Shown here: in pieces, positions 16,319-25,982 of the stretch
Numbering within the stretch: the stretch's first letter is position 1
Layout: every line of letters starts with the position of its first letter
Origin: Salinispora fenicalii
GTDB lineage: Bacteria; Actinomycetota; Actinomycetes; Mycobacteriales; Micromonosporaceae
Reading direction: 5' to 3'
NCBI RefSeq assembly: GCF_000514815.1
Contig: NZ_AZWQ01000015.1
Coordinates: 70,652 to 134,651, forward strand
DNA: 64,000 nt
Made by a program: the position numbers and the translations under genes
Notes under the pieces: model-generated
Told to the model about the DNA's origin: nothing
Seen by the model: only the letters and a program-made list of their open reading frames with translations
Database searches by the model: none

Positions 16319-17137
16319 CTAGTTGATGAACCGCAGGTCGGTGAACCAGTTGGCGGAGACGGCCATGATGTAGAAGTCGGTGAAGAGCACCGTGAACAGC
16401 GACACCATGGCGAACGTGCCGTGCCGGACGTTCAGCTTCGAGATCAACGTCCAGAAGCGGTACCGCACCGGGTTCCGGGAGAAGTGCTTCAGCCGTCCGC
16501 CCATCACATGCCGGCAGGCGTGGCAGGAGAGCGTGTAGCCGGCCAGCGCGACGATGTTGACCAGGATGATCAGCGAGCCCAGGCCGACCCCGAAGGCACC
16601 GTCCGGCCCGCGGAACGCGAGGAACGCGTCGTAGATGTTGATCAGCAGGACCACGAAGGCCAGGTAGAAGAAGTACCGGTGCCAGTTCATGACGAGCAGC
16701 GGGAACCGGGTCTCCCCGGTGTACTTCTGGTGCGGCTCGGTTACCGCGCAGGCCTGCGGGGACGCCCACAACGAGCGGTAGCCCGCCTTGCGGTAGTAGT
16801 AGCAGGTCACCCGGAACCCGGCGACGATCGGGAAGGCGACGATGCCGAGGGGGAGGAAGAAGGGGAACTCCCCGAACGGGGTGCCGAAGTGCGATGAGCC
16901 GGGAACGCACGAGTCGGTCAGGCACGGCGAGTACAGCGGCGTGAGGTAGTGGTAGTCCTCCACGTAGTACCACTTCGCCATGAAGACGCGGATCGTCGAG
17001 TAGACGATGAAGAAGAGCAGGATTGCGGCGATGCCGACGGGCTGCACCCACCAGCGGTCGGTACGCAACGTTCTCGCCACGATGGCGGCACGCGGACGCG
17101 CGCCCGGCCCTCCCGGCCTCGTTGCCGTTGATGTCAT
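16319..17137 (-). CDS. sdhC: Succinate dehydrogenase membrane anchor, Sdh1 type
   Basis: A 272-aa integral membrane subunit with about five hydrophobic segments (IAAILLFFIVYSTI, LPLGIVAFPIVAGF, FFYLAFVVLLINIY, LIILVNIVALAGY, FTVLFTDFYIMAV). It is a single fused anchor, unlike the split SdhC/SdhD of many bacteria, and matches the about 273-aa anchor of mycobacterial Sdh1. A Cys/His cluster, LSCHACRHVMGG, lies after the fourth segment; in mycobacterial Sdh1 a membrane-embedded Rieske-type cluster has been described, so this motif is a candidate ligand set (inference). GGGAG lies 10 nt before the ATG. It is the first gene of the operon; the 287 bp upstream should hold its promoter. Confidence 0.9.
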   Translation of the reverse strand: MTSTATRPGGPGARPRAAIVARTLRTDRWWVQPVGIAAILLFFIVYSTIRVFMAKWYYVEDYHYLTPLYSPCLTDSCVPGSSHFGTPFGEFPFFLPLGIVAFPIVAGFRVTCYYYRKAGYRSLWASPQACAVTEPHQKYTGETRFPLLVMNWHRYFFYLAFVVLLINIYDAFLAFRGPDGAFGVGLGSLIILVNIVALAGYTLSCHACRHVMGGRLKHFSRNPVRYRFWTLISKLNVRHGTFAMVSLFTVLFTDFYIMAVSANWFTDLRFIN

Positions 17138-17424
17138 TCCAGTCGTCTCCCTGACGGGCCCCGGATGGGCGGCGGATCAAGTTCGGTAGGCAACCAGGCC
17201 GCACCCGCTTGCCAACGTCATGCGCACACCAACGACCGCGCCGGAGAAACGGCGCAGCTAAGTGACACACGTTACGCCGATCTTTGCGAGCCGTCCGCGC
17301 AAGGCAGTGTCCCGTGTGTCCCCGTTCTTGAAAAGGCCTGTCGGTGCATCGATGCCCACCCGTTCGTTCGACGCGCCGACCGAGGCCACCCGCCCCGCCC
17401 ACCGCGGGCAGTGGCGGTCGTCGA

Positions 17425-18837
17425 TCAGCCGGAGGCCCCACCGGTGAAGTTCCAGGCGGCGAGGCGCAGCGCCGGCGCCTCCCACCAGACCCCGTCCACC
17501 CGGTCCGGCTGGCGGGCCAGGGTGTGCCCGACGCCGAACACCGCCCCGGGGCCGAGCGCGCGCGGGTAGGACTCGGTGAACCGGAGGTCGCGTACCGCCC
17601 GAGTCACCACGCCCTCCTCCACCAGCCACACCCCGTTGCGGGTCAGACCCGTGATGACCAGGCTTTTCGGGTCGAGTACCCGGGTGTACCAGAAGTCACT
17701 GACCAGCAGACCACGGCGGACGCCGGCGAGCAGCGCGGCGGTCTCCGGGGCAACGACCGGTCCAGTTTGGGCGGCGCCGGAACTGGGCTGCCGCACCGCC
17801 TCGGTCGAGGTGGTGGTGAGGCGCAGGTTGCGGGGGACCGGGCCCCAGGCGGCGCCGCCGGGGACGGCGTGCCCGGTTGAGGTGGTACCGGCCAGCGCCG
17901 CCGAGCGCCGATCATGCCCGACGGCAGCGGTGACGCCCGCGTCCACCAGGGTCAACGCCGCCCGCCGAGTGCCCTCCACGTCGAACGGCGGACCGGACCG
18001 GTCGAGTGGGTCGTCCACCAAAGTCACCAGCGGGTCGAACTGGGCCGTGCCGGGCTCGGCGAAGGACTGACCCTCGTGGTGCCGCTTGCCGTTGAAGCCG
18101 AAGGCGGAGAGGTTCTGGAGCAGGTCGGCGACGGCGGCCGGCTCCAGCACCACCTCGTACCGGCCGGGCGGCAGCTCGACGGGGTCGGTCGCCGCCCGAG
18201 CCTTGCCGGCGGCGCGGGCGCCGAGGACGGAGCCGTCCAGGTCGGCCAGGCGGTCGGCGGCCAGCCGGGCCACCCCGTCCGCGCCGCCGCAGCGGGCGAT
18301 GCCGTCCATCGCCGCCTCGGCGGTCCGGCCCCGGACCGAGTGGCCGGCCGAGTTGGCGAACGCCGACGAGCGGTGGGTGGTGCGGCAGTAGCCGGCCGTC
18401 TCCAGCCCGTCGGCCGCCGCCACGAAGGCGCGAACCCGATCGGCCCGCTCACCCGGCTCCGCGTACGCGGTCGCCTCGTCCACCGGCGCTCCAGGCGGAA
18501 TCGGGGTAGGTGGGGTGAGCCCCGGCCACGCCGGGTCGAGCGGACCGAGTCGTACCGCCGCCAGGGTGCGCTCGACGAGCGCCCGCAGCCCGTCCTGGGT
18601 GCCGACGCTGCCACTGCTGGCGACGGTCCGTCCGGCGACGTGCAGCCGCAGCCGTACGGTGTGGTGGGTCTCGCCCACGTTCTGGTGGATGAACGAGTTG
18701 GCGAACCGGGTCAGCGCCAGCTCGGCCCGGGTCACGGTCACCTCGGCCGACGCGGTCGGGCCGGCCAGCCGCTGGACCAGCTCGATCACCTGGCTCGCCA
18801 GGTCCAGCTCGGACCCCGGCCGGTTCGTCGCCCTCAC
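17425..18837 (-). CDS. tldE: Metallopeptidase partner subunit TldE/PmbA
   Basis: A 470-aa member of the TldD/PmbA family lacking the HExxxH zinc site, which identifies it as the TldE partner. Family traits: RADRVRAFVAAADGLETAGYCRTTHR, PGRYEVVLEPAAVADLLQNL, and the C-terminal GLLVSDFWYTRVLDPKSLVITGLTRNGVWLVEEG. TldD and TldE form a heterodimer that degrades unfolded peptides through a closed central cavity and matures some modified peptides (microcin B17). The ATG overlaps the tldD stop by 4 bp, so the pair is translationally coupled. Confidence 0.93.
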   Translation of the reverse strand: MRATNRPGSELDLASQVIELVQRLAGPTASAEVTVTRAELALTRFANSFIHQNVGETHHTVRLRLHVAGRTVASSGSVGTQDGLRALVERTLAAVRLGPLDPAWPGLTPPTPIPPGAPVDEATAYAEPGERADRVRAFVAAADGLETAGYCRTTHRSSAFANSAGHSVRGRTAEAAMDGIARCGGADGVARLAADRLADLDGSVLGARAAGKARAATDPVELPPGRYEVVLEPAAVADLLQNLSAFGFNGKRHHEGQSFAEPGTAQFDPLVTLVDDPLDRSGPPFDVEGTRRAALTLVDAGVTAAVGHDRRSAALAGTTSTGHAVPGGAAWGPVPRNLRLTTTSTEAVRQPSSGAAQTGPVVAPETAALLAGVRRGLLVSDFWYTRVLDPKSLVITGLTRNGVWLVEEGVVTRAVRDLRFTESYPRALGPGAVFGVGHTLARQPDRVDGVWWEAPALRLAAWNFTGGASG

Positions 18838-20270
18838 GCGTGCACCCCCACCCGGATGCCACGGAAACGGGCGGGCGCGGCCGGGTGGCCGGTGTGCCCC
18901 ACCTGCCCTGGCTGACCCTTGCCGCAGTTGGGCGTGCCCCAGGCGACCGTCTCGCCGGAGAGCATGTCCATCGAACGCCAGAAGAGCGGGCTGATCCCGG
19001 TGTATGTGGGGTTGCGCAGCATCCGTCCCCGTCTTCCCTTCTTGATCTCCCAGCCGACCTCGCAGCCGAACTGGAAGTTAAGCCGTTTGTCGTCGATGGA
19101 CCAGGACCGGTTCATGTCCATCAACACCCCCTCGTCGGTGGCGGCGATAATTTCGTCCAGGCTGTGTGGACCGGGCTCCAGCCCGACGTTGGTCATCCGC
19201 ACCATCGGCAGCCGGGCCCAGCCGTCCGCCCGGACGCTGCCGCCGTAGTCCAGGCCTGCGACGGCGGCCGAGTCGCGGCCCGCGAGCACGCCCACCCAGC
19301 GTCCCTCCCGGACGGCGTCCCGGCGGACCGCCGGGGAACCCTCGTCGTCGTAGCCGAAGCTGCCCAGCGCCCCGGGGAGCGTCGGGTCGATGGTGATGGT
19401 CATCAGCTCGGAGCCGTACCGCAGCGACCCGAGCTGGGCCAGCTCCAGCCAGGAGGTACCGGCGAAGGCCGCCTCCCAGCCGAGGATCCGGTCCAGTTCG
19501 ATGGCGTGCCCGACCGACTCGTGGATCTGGAGGGCGAGCTGCTCCCCGCCGAGGATCAGGTCGGTCTCGCCGGCAGGGCAGGGCGGTGCGGTGAGCAGCG
19601 CCCGGGACTCCTCGGCAATTCGTGCCGCGTGCGCGGTCAGGTCGAGCGAGGTGACCAGTTCCCACCCGCTGGTGCCGTACTGGCCCCGGTAGCTCGGGTA
19701 CGACCGGCGCTGAGTCTGTCCGGCGCCGATCGAGGTGGCCGAGATGCCGCCGCCGCACTCGCGGATGCGCTGGTCGATCCGGTGGCCCTCGCTGGAGACG
19801 AACCACTTCGCCGTATCCCAGATCTGGTAGAGGCCTTCGGCGAGGTCGGCACCGTGCTCGGACATCAGCCGGGTCGCCTCGACCAGCAGGTCGCCCTTGG
19901 TCGACAGCGGCACGCCGAGCGGATCCACCACGCAGGCCGAGGCCCAGCTCGCCGTGACCGGCTCGGTCGGGATCGGGTCGATCGGCGGACCCGGAACGCG
20001 GGCACTGGCCGCGGCGATCCGCGCCGCCCGTCGGCCGGCGTCGCGGGCAGCGGGGTCGGACAGGTCGGGGACGGCGTGGAAGCCCCAGCTCGATCCAACC
20101 AGCGCCCGGACCCCCAGCCCGACGCTCTCGTCCTGGGTCAGCTCCTCGATGTCGCCGTTGCGGGCCGTCATGGACTCGTAGCGCCGGTGCATCACCCGGG
20201 CATCCGCGTACCGGGCGCCCGCGTCGAGAGCGGCTTGGACAGCGGCGGACGCCGCATCGAACTCGGTCAT
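18834..20270 (-). CDS. tldD: Zinc metallopeptidase TldD
   Basis: A 478-aa catalytic subunit. His250-Glu251-x3-His255 (IHESVGH) is the zinc/catalytic motif; C-terminal family features include EGVLMDMNRSWSIDDKRLNFQF, NPTYTGISPLFWRSMDML and a Cys-Gly-Lys-Gly segment (NCGKGQPGQ) followed by a His/Gly-rich tail. Length is typical. TAGGGT lies 6 nt before the ATG, a leaderless promoter. tldE follows with a 4-bp overlap; an S9 peptidase gene lies 118 bp upstream on the same strand. Confidence 0.94.
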   Translation of the reverse strand: MTEFDAASAAVQAALDAGARYADARVMHRRYESMTARNGDIEELTQDESVGLGVRALVGSSWGFHAVPDLSDPAARDAGRRAARIAAASARVPGPPIDPIPTEPVTASWASACVVDPLGVPLSTKGDLLVEATRLMSEHGADLAEGLYQIWDTAKWFVSSEGHRIDQRIRECGGGISATSIGAGQTQRRSYPSYRGQYGTSGWELVTSLDLTAHAARIAEESRALLTAPPCPAGETDLILGGEQLALQIHESVGHAIELDRILGWEAAFAGTSWLELAQLGSLRYGSELMTITIDPTLPGALGSFGYDDEGSPAVRRDAVREGRWVGVLAGRDSAAVAGLDYGGSVRADGWARLPMVRMTNVGLEPGPHSLDEIIAATDEGVLMDMNRSWSIDDKRLNFQFGCEVGWEIKKGRRGRMLRNPTYTGISPLFWRSMDMLSGETVAWGTPNCGKGQPGQVGHTGHPAAPARFRGIRVGVHA

Positions 20271-20276
20271 AGCTCG

Positions 20277-20282
20277 ACCCTA
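20277..20282 (-). promoter_or_regulatory. Putative -10 box (TAGGGT) of leaderless tldD
   Basis: The hexamer TAGGGT reads on the minus strand and ends 6 nt before the tldD ATG; no Shine-Dalgarno is present. Confidence 0.55.
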
Positions 20283-20388
20283 GGGGAGCCGGCCGTGTTC
20301 GTCCGGCGGCGTGGCGCTGCCCGCCCCCTGTCGCATCCCCGGGCAGCCGGATCAGCTGACCGCTGGACCTACCCGCTGGCGACGGCGC

Positions 20389-22521
20389 TCACTCCAGGTG
20401 GGTACGGAGGAAGGCCAGCTCCAGCTTCAGCAGCTGCTCAGCGACGCCGCCGGCCGCCATGTGTGTCGCGCCGGTGAGCGGCAGCACCGAATGCGGGTGT
20501 CCGTTGGCCACCAGCGCGGCCGACAGCCGCAGCGTGTGTGCCGCCACCACGTTGTCGTCGGCCAGCCCGTGCACCAGTAGCAGCGGCCGGGCCTGCTCCG
20601 CAGCGGCGGCCAGCTCCACCAGGGAATGGTGGGCGTACACGTCCGTCCCGTCCTCGGGCAGGCCCAGGTAGCGTTCGGTGTAGGCGGTGTCGTACAGGCT
20701 CCAGTCGGTTACCGGCGCCCCGGCGATCCCGCACTTGAACAGCTCCGGGCGGCGCAGTACCGCCAACGCCGCCAGCCAGCCACCGAACGACCAGCCCCGC
20801 ACCGCCACCCGGCCGAGGTCCAGGTCCGGATGTTTGCCGGCGAGCGCGGTGAGCCCGTCCACCTGATCGGTGAGGACCATGTCCGCCAACCGCCGGTGGA
20901 TCGCCTTCTCGAACGACGGCGCGACCCCCGGCGTACCGCGGTTGTCGATCACGACCACCGCGAACCCGGCGTCGGCCCACCATTGCCGCTCCAACCACGC
21001 CGACCGCGCGGCCAGCACCTCCTGGTGACCGGGGCCGCCGTACACGTCCAGCAGCACCGGCAGTCGCCGGCCGGAGACGTGGTTCTCCGGGTAGAGCACC
21101 GCGGCTGGCAGTCGTCGGTCGGTCACCCGCTCCAGCAACGGCAGCGGCGCGTACGGCGGGGCCGCTGCGAACGACCGTAGCGTCGCGACCTCCCGGTCAC
21201 CGCGCCAGACCGTCCAGCGTAGACCCGGGTGGTCCAGGGAGGCGCTGCCCACCACCAGCACGTCCCCGCCCACGACGCCGGCGTGCCAGCCGGAGTCCGA
21301 GGTGATCCGGCATACGTCCATGCCGCCGCCGACCGTGGTGCGGACCCGGAACAGGTGCTGCTCGCTCGGCTCGCCCTCGGCCGCCTCCACCAGCAGGTCA
21401 GCCGGTCCGGTGCCGGAGCGGGCCGGGAGTCGTCCCACCACCCGGCGCACATAGAGCGACGGCGGCGTCAACAGCGTCCCGTCGGCGAAGAGGCACCGTG
21501 CGTCGTAGCCGTCGTGGGCCAGCTCCCCGCCGACCAGTACCCGGCCATCCGGCAGATGGGCGGGAGTGCCGGGGACCGGCTCCACCCAGCGCGGGTCGGC
21601 CAGTTCGGCGTGCACCTGGGTCTCCCCGGTGCGTGGGTCCACCGCGAGCACCAGTCCGTGCTGCTGGGAGCGGCGCAGCACGGTGATCAGTGGTCCGCCG
21701 TCGGCCCAGTGCACAGCGGTCAGGTACGGGTAGGTCTCCCGGTCCCAGTGCACGTCAACCCAGCCGCCGTCGAGATCGAGCAGGTGCAGGCTGACCTCGG
21801 CGTTGGGTCCGCCCGCCCGGGGATAGGCGACGGTGGTCGGCGCGGTCGCCGGCTCGGCCGGGTCATGCAGGTGCCACCGGCCCAGTCGGGACTCGTCCAC
21901 CCGGGCGGCGAGCACCGAGCGACCGTCCGGCGCCCACCAGTAGCCCCGGAACCGGTTGAACTCCTCCGCCGCGACGTGCTCGGGCAGCCCCCAAATGACC
22001 CCCGAGTCCTCGCCGGCGAGCATGGTGTCGGTGCCGTCGTGCTCGACCACCCGAAGTTCCCCCCGGCGGACCCCGTCCGCGGTGTCGGTCACGTACGCCA
22101 GTCGCTGCCCGGTCGGGTCGGGTCGGGGATCGAGTACCGGGCCGGCGGCGGCCACCTCGATCACGTCCCCGTGGATCAGGTCGGCCCGGAAGAGTCGGCC
22201 GCCGAGGGCGAAGATCGCCACCCGGCCGGCTGAGTCGAGGGCGTACGAGCCGATGCCGGCGGCGCTCAGCCGCAGCCGCTCCCGCAGCGTGCGCTCTCCC
22301 GGGCTGAGCTGGTCGGCGTCCTCCGACAGGAGCGCCGCCGGATCGGCGACCAGCCGCTCCTGCCCGGTCTCGACGTCGAGGAGCCAGAGCGCCTCGGTGT
22401 GGTCCGTCGGCCCGGCGGACCGAAGGAAGAGCACCCGGGAGCCGTCGTCGGCCACCGAGATCGCGCGCGGCGCTCCGTGGCGGAACCGACGGGTCCGCGC
22501 GGCCAGCTCCGGAAAGTCCAC
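20389..22521 (-). CDS. S9-family serine peptidase (prolyl oligopeptidase/DPP IV type)
   Basis: A 710-aa cytosolic peptidase: an N-terminal beta-propeller (about residues 1-470, with [15 protein letters not shown] and similar blades) and an alpha/beta-hydrolase domain. The nucleophile is Ser578 in GWSFGGW. The Asp lies in [10 protein letters not shown] and the His in TGATHMAA. FPxL...[12 protein letters not shown] is the usual start. GTG 22521 ([10 protein letters not shown]) is chosen because TACGAT sits 7 nt before it, mirroring the divergent mshB promoter. It would process short, often Pro-containing peptides and may act downstream of TldD/TldE, whose genes follow. Confidence 0.93.
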   Translation of the reverse strand: MDFPELAARTRRFRHGAPRAISVADDGSRVLFLRSAGPTDHTEALWLLDVETGQERLVADPAALLSEDADQLSPGERTLRERLRLSAAGIGSYALDSAGRVAIFALGGRLFRADLIHGDVIEVAAAGPVLDPRPDPTGQRLAYVTDTADGVRRGELRVVEHDGTDTMLAGEDSGVIWGLPEHVAAEEFNRFRGYWWAPDGRSVLAARVDESRLGRWHLHDPAEPATAPTTVAYPRAGGPNAEVSLHLLDLDGGWVDVHWDRETYPYLTAVHWADGGPLITVLRRSQQHGLVLAVDPRTGETQVHAELADPRWVEPVPGTPAHLPDGRVLVGGELAHDGYDARCLFADGTLLTPPSLYVRRVVGRLPARSGTGPADLLVEAAEGEPSEQHLFRVRTTVGGGMDVCRITSDSGWHAGVVGGDVLVVGSASLDHPGLRWTVWRGDREVATLRSFAAAPPYAPLPLLERVTDRRLPAAVLYPENHVSGRRLPVLLDVYGGPGHQEVLAARSAWLERQWWADAGFAVVVIDNRGTPGVAPSFEKAIHRRLADMVLTDQVDGLTALAGKHPDLDLGRVAVRGWSFGGWLAALAVLRRPELFKCGIAGAPVTDWSLYDTAYTERYLGLPEDGTDVYAHHSLVELAAAAEQARPLLLVHGLADDNVVAAHTLRLSAALVANGHPHSVLPLTGATHMAAGGVAEQLLKLELAFLRTHLE

Positions 22522-22528
22522 ACGTCGG

Positions 22529-22608
22529 ATCGTAGGGCGGTGTCGTGGGGGATGTGGCGGACCTGGCCGGACGCATCCGGGTCGGCCGGGAGAACCGCCG
22601 GATAGAGT
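22529..22608. promoter_or_regulatory. Divergent leaderless promoters, S9 peptidase and mshB
   Basis: TACGAT (22529-22534, minus strand) lies 7 nt before the peptidase GTG, and TAGAGT (22603-22608, plus strand) lies 7 nt before the mshB GTG at 22616. The two -10 boxes are about 68 bp apart, leaving room for divergent -35 elements. Confidence 0.5.
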
Positions 22609-22615
22609 GACGGAC

Positions 22616-23611
22616 GTGACGACACTGCCCGATCGCCGGCTCCTGCTGGTCCATGCGCATCCCGACGACGAAGCCATCGGCACCGGCGCGACGATGGCCC
22701 ACTACGCGGCCACCGGTGCCCACGTCACGCTGGTCACCTGCACCCTGGGCGAGGAGGGTGAGGTGCACGTGCCGGAGCTGGCGCAGCTCGCCGCGGCCGA
22801 AGCTGACCAACTCGGCGGCTACCGGATCGGGGAACTGGCGGCGGCTTGCCGCGCGCTCGGGGTCACCGACCACCGGTTCCTCGGCGGCGCCGGCCGCTAT
22901 CGCGACTCCGGGATGATGGGCCTGGCCACCAACGAGCACCCGCGCGCCTTCTGGCAGGCCGATCTCGATGTGGCCGCCGGGCAGCTGGTGGAGCTCATGC
23001 GGGAGCTCCGACCCCAGGTCATGGTCACCTATGACGACAACGGGTTCTACGGCCATCCGGATCACATTCAAGCCCACCGGGTGGCGATGCGGGCACACGA
23101 GTTGGCCGCCGCCGAGGGGTTCGCTCCAGCGAAGGTCTACTGGACGGCGATGCCGCGCAGTGTCCTGGAGGCCGGGATGACTCACTTCGCCGACTCGTCG
23201 GACAACCCGTTCGCGGGCGTTCAGGAGGCGGTGGAGTTGCCGTTCTGTACGCCGGATGAGCGCATCGCGGCCCGGATCGACGCGAGCGGGCAGCACACCG
23301 CGAAGGAGGCGGCGATGCGCGCGCACGCCACCCAGATTCCGGACAACTCCTGGCTGTACTCGATCGCCGCCAACTTCGGCAGCGAGTTCATGGGGGTGGA
23401 GTACTACACCCTCGCCGTCGGCGACAAGGGCCCGGGCTTCGGCCCGTACGGGTGGGAGGATGACCTCTTCGCCGGGCTGCCGGTCGCCGGGGGCTCGGAC
23501 CGGGCTTCGGTCACGGAGGCCTCGGATCGGAGCGCGGTCGCGGAGGACCCGGACCGCACTCTGCCCGAGGGCGGCAACCGGGCCCCGGTCGGCGCGACCG
23601 GCCAGTGGTGA
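22616..23611 (+). CDS. mshB: Mycothiol biosynthesis deacetylase MshB
   Basis: A 331-aa zinc enzyme that deacetylates GlcNAc-inositol, the second committed step of mycothiol synthesis. Zinc ligands are His15 and Asp18 of AHPDDE, with the third His in [14 protein letters not shown]. The [14 protein letters not shown] and [16 protein letters not shown] segments are typical of MshB rather than Mca. The C-terminal about 40 residues form an Asp-Arg/Ala-Val low-complexity tail ([20 protein letters not shown]). The start at GTG 22616 is favoured by the -10 box 7 nt upstream; GTG 22607 is also in frame. A membrane-protein gene overlaps its stop. Confidence 0.93.
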   Translation: MTTLPDRRLLLVHAHPDDEAIGTGATMAHYAATGAHVTLVTCTLGEEGEVHVPELAQLAAAEADQLGGYRIGELAAACRALGVTDHRFLGGAGRYRDSGMMGLATNEHPRAFWQADLDVAAGQLVELMRELRPQVMVTYDDNGFYGHPDHIQAHRVAMRAHELAAAEGFAPAKVYWTAMPRSVLEAGMTHFADSSDNPFAGVQEAVELPFCTPDERIAARIDASGQHTAKEAAMRAHATQIPDNSWLYSIAANFGSEFMGVEYYTLAVGDKGPGFGPYGWEDDLFAGLPVAGGSDRASVTEASDRSAVAEDPDRTLPEGGNRAPVGATGQW

Positions 23612-24057
23612 GTCTTCCCGCCGTGCCGGTGTCGGTCGTGCCCGACGAGAGCGTGTCCGGGGGTAACGCCCGGCTCGCCAGCCGGGCGTTGCGGTTCACC
23701 GGCGGCGTGTTGGCGGTCGCCGGCGGGGCGCTCAGCGCGGTGCTGGAGCTCCTGCTCGCCCCGCTGCGGGTCGGCGGCCACCTGATCGGTGTGACCGTGC
23801 TGGTCGCGGTCGGGTTGAACGTGGCTCTGAGCTGGTTCGCCCACGCTACTGTCGGGCGCCGGTGGGCGGTGGCGCTGCCCGCCGTGCCGTGGTTCTTCCT
23901 GGTCGCACTCGCTGGGATCCGTACCTCGGAGGGGGACGTGCTGCTGGCCGGCACCTGGGTGGACCTGCTGCTCGTCGTGGCCGGCGCAATGACCTTCGCG
24001 GTACTCGGATTCCGCCAGATTCTGGCCGCCCCGCCGGCTACCCGGCCCGGGGCCTGA
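23608..24057 (+). CDS. DUF6113-like membrane protein downstream of mshB
   Basis: A 149-aa integral membrane protein with four predicted helices ([70 protein letters not shown]). Genes of this type follow mshB in many actinobacteria, but the role is unknown. The GTG at 23608 forms a 4-bp GTGA overlap with the mshB stop, indicating translational coupling; a GTG one codon earlier is possible. Confidence 0.75.
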   Translation: MSLPAVPVSVVPDESVSGGNARLASRALRFTGGVLAVAGGALSAVLELLLAPLRVGGHLIGVTVLVAVGLNVALSWFAHATVGRRWAVALPAVPWFFLVALAGIRTSEGDVLLAGTWVDLLLVVAGAMTFAVLGFRQILAAPPATRPGA

Positions 24058-24138
24058 CGGCACCTGTCCTGCGGTGGTAGACATTCCTGCCAGGACGACC
24101 CGTACGAGTGGTGGCGGGCGGTATGGCGGGAGGGTGCG

Positions 24139-24606
24139 ATGAGGCAGCGGTGGCGATTGACCGGAGCACTGGTAGGTGCGCTGTTCGCAGTCAACCTGGT
24201 TGCTCGGTTAATCATCCGGGTGGGATTCGACGATGCGGATACGACCGCAGCTGACCGGGTGTCCCTCGGGATGTTCGTGGTGATCGGGGTGGGGCTGGCC
24301 GCGGTCACTTTCATCTGGAGCCGACGCCGGCCCGCTGCCGAGTGGGGGGCGGACATCGCCGCCGCGGTCGGTAGCGCGCTGGCACTGACCGTACTGGTCG
24401 GGCCGTTAGTGGTGGGAAAGAATCCGTTCGGTGACGGCGCGGGGACCTTCTTCGCGCAGATCTGGCTCTACGTCGCGGTTACCGGCATCGGGGTACTGCT
24501 GGGCTATCTGCTGGCCGTCGCGCTCGGCCTGGACCACCGCTCCCAGGCGCTGCAGCGGTACGCCGAGGCGAAGACAGCGAAGCCGCACAAGCCGGTCCGC
24601 CGCTGA
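24139..24606 (+). CDS. Four-helix membrane protein of unknown function
   Basis: A 155-aa protein with hydrophobic segments at about residues 8-27, 45-60, 75-92 and 107-128 (IWLYVAVTGIGVLLGYLLAVALGL) and a basic C-terminal tail ending KTAKPHKPVRR. GGGAGGG lies 5-6 nt before the ATG. It is the last plus-strand gene of the mshB cluster, convergent with the GNAT gene 7 bp away. No family recognised. Confidence 0.7.
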   Translation: MRQRWRLTGALVGALFAVNLVARLIIRVGFDDADTTAADRVSLGMFVVIGVGLAAVTFIWSRRRPAAEWGADIAAAVGSALALTVLVGPLVVGKNPFGDGAGTFFAQIWLYVAVTGIGVLLGYLLAVALGLDHRSQALQRYAEAKTAKPHKPVRR

Positions 24607-24613
24607 CCCCGGA

Positions 24614-25576
24614 TCAGTCGGCCGGTGCGGTTCGGGTCCGGTAGGTGTGATGGGTGGTGAAGCCGAGCGCTCGATAGAGCGGCACCGCTTCCGTGTTGCC
24701 CCGTTCGACCTGGAGGAAGGCGGTCGTCGCGCCGACCGCCGTACCCCACTCGGTCAGTGCGCGGACCACCTGCCGGGCCAGCCCTTGCCGGCGGGCCTCG
24801 GGTGCCACCTCGATCAGGCTGAGGCCGAGCCAGTGGCCTGCCCCGGTGACAGTTCCCCGACCGATGGCGACCAGCCGGCCGGCAACGCGTATCTGGGCGA
24901 AGCGGATCTGGGGCACGGCGGTGAGCACGTGCCGGGCGGCGGCCGGTAGGTCGCCCTTGCGGTCCGCGGCGATCGCCAGCCAGTCCGCGGACGGCGTGGT
25001 GGTCAACTCGACCGGTGGTGCGCCGGCGACGTCGGGCAGGGCGGGCGGCAGCGCGGCCAGCGGCGCCGTCTGGACGAGCACCGGCGGGCCAGCGCACCAC
25101 CCCCGGGCGTCGAGCTCCGCGCTGACCGGCGCGGCGAGTGGAAGTGGCGTGTTGATCAGGGCTGGCCGACCGAGGTCGGCGTACCAGCGCTGCACCGCGT
25201 CGATCGCGGTGGAGAGCGGCCGATCCGGGTCGCCGACCGGTAACGCCGAGTTGGCGCGTCCGGTCCAGCCGTCGGCGCTGCGCAGCAGCCAGTCGCCGAG
25301 GCGGGCCCGGGTCGGTGCGGGCCAGGCCAAGTCGGCCGCGTGTTCCAGCTCGGCCACCGCGGCAGCTGCCGGCCGTCGGGAAGGCGGGATTCGCCTCGCC
25401 CGGTGGACCTCGGCCCTCGGCAGCTCGAGCCGACCCTGTGCGGTGACGAGGGTGAGATGGCTCTCGCTCAGCTCTGCCAACACGCCGAGGGCATCGGAGA
25501 AGCGGGGCCGGCCTGCGCGAATCCCCACAATCCGGCGTACCACTACGCGCTGTCCCACATCCTCTGGTCGGAGCAC
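24614..25576 (-). CDS. GNAT acetyltransferase, Rv0428c-like
   Basis: A 320-aa protein with two parts. The N-terminal about 60 residues form an SH3-like barrel ([11 protein letters not shown] ... [23 protein letters not shown]), and the C-terminal half is a GNAT domain with motif [21 protein letters not shown] and motif [21 protein letters not shown]. This arrangement resembles the mycobacterial Rv0428c group (from memory). The GTG at 25576 has a perfect GGAGGAGG 6 nt upstream; the longer frame starting at a TTG would place that ribosome-binding site inside the coding region. Divergent from the ferredoxin gene. Confidence 0.85.
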   Translation of the reverse strand: MLRPEDVGQRVVVRRIVGIRAGRPRFSDALGVLAELSESHLTLVTAQGRLELPRAEVHRARRIPPSRRPAAAAVAELEHAADLAWPAPTRARLGDWLLRSADGWTGRANSALPVGDPDRPLSTAIDAVQRWYADLGRPALINTPLPLAAPVSAELDARGWCAGPPVLVQTAPLAALPPALPDVAGAPPVELTTTPSADWLAIAADRKGDLPAAARHVLTAVPQIRFAQIRVAGRLVAIGRGTVTGAGHWLGLSLIEVAPEARRQGLARQVVRALTEWGTAVGATTAFLQVERGNTEAVPLYRALGFTTHHTYRTRTAPAD

Positions 25577-25655
25577 GATCGACCTCCTCCCCAACGAGAT
25601 ACTAGGCTCATACCTGTCGCGGGTGATCGCGGCGTGTCTGCGGAGGAGAAGATCG

Positions 25656-25982
25656 GTGACCTACATCATCGCCGAGCCGTGCGTGGATGTGCTCGACAAG
25701 GCATGCATCGAGGAGTGCCCGGTCGACTGCATTTACGAGGGCAACCGGATGCTCTACATCCACCCCGACGAGTGCGTCGACTGTGGTGCCTGTGAGCCGG
25801 TATGCCCGGTCGAGGCGATCTTCTACGAGGACGACGTGCCGGAGCAGTGGAAGGACTACACCGCGGCCAACTACGAGTTCTTCGAGGACCTGGGCTCGCC
25901 CGGTGGAGCCTCGAAGATCGGCAAGGTGGAGAAGGACGCCACCTTCGTCGCGGCGCAGGCGCCACGTGGAGAGGCACACTGA
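25656..25982 (+). CDS. fdxC: 7Fe-8S/8Fe-type ferredoxin (FdxC-like)
   Basis: A 108-aa electron carrier. The first cluster set is [17 protein letters not shown] (with the spacing seen in [3Fe-4S]-containing ferredoxins) and the second is [12 protein letters not shown]. The C-terminal half ([23 protein letters not shown]) is typical of the actinobacterial FdxA/FdxC group. GGAGGA lies 8 nt before the GTG. The stop overlaps the proposed dapC start; the fdxC-dapC pairing also occurs in mycobacteria (Rv1177-Rv1178). Confidence 0.94.
   Translation: MTYIIAEPCVDVLDKACIEECPVDCIYEGNRMLYIHPDECVDCGACEPVCPVEAIFYEDDVPEQWKDYTAANYEFFEDLGSPGGASKIGKVEKDATFVAAQAPRGEAH

Noticed and set aside
18840..20477. 545-codon open frame on the plus strand, opposite tldD
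   Set aside because: Antisense shadow of tldD; no start signal and no domain-like sequence.
24693..25655. Long N-terminal extension in frame with the ferredoxin
   Set aside because: It is the antisense of the GNAT gene. The ferredoxin has its own ribosome-binding site and a GTG that fits the family start.
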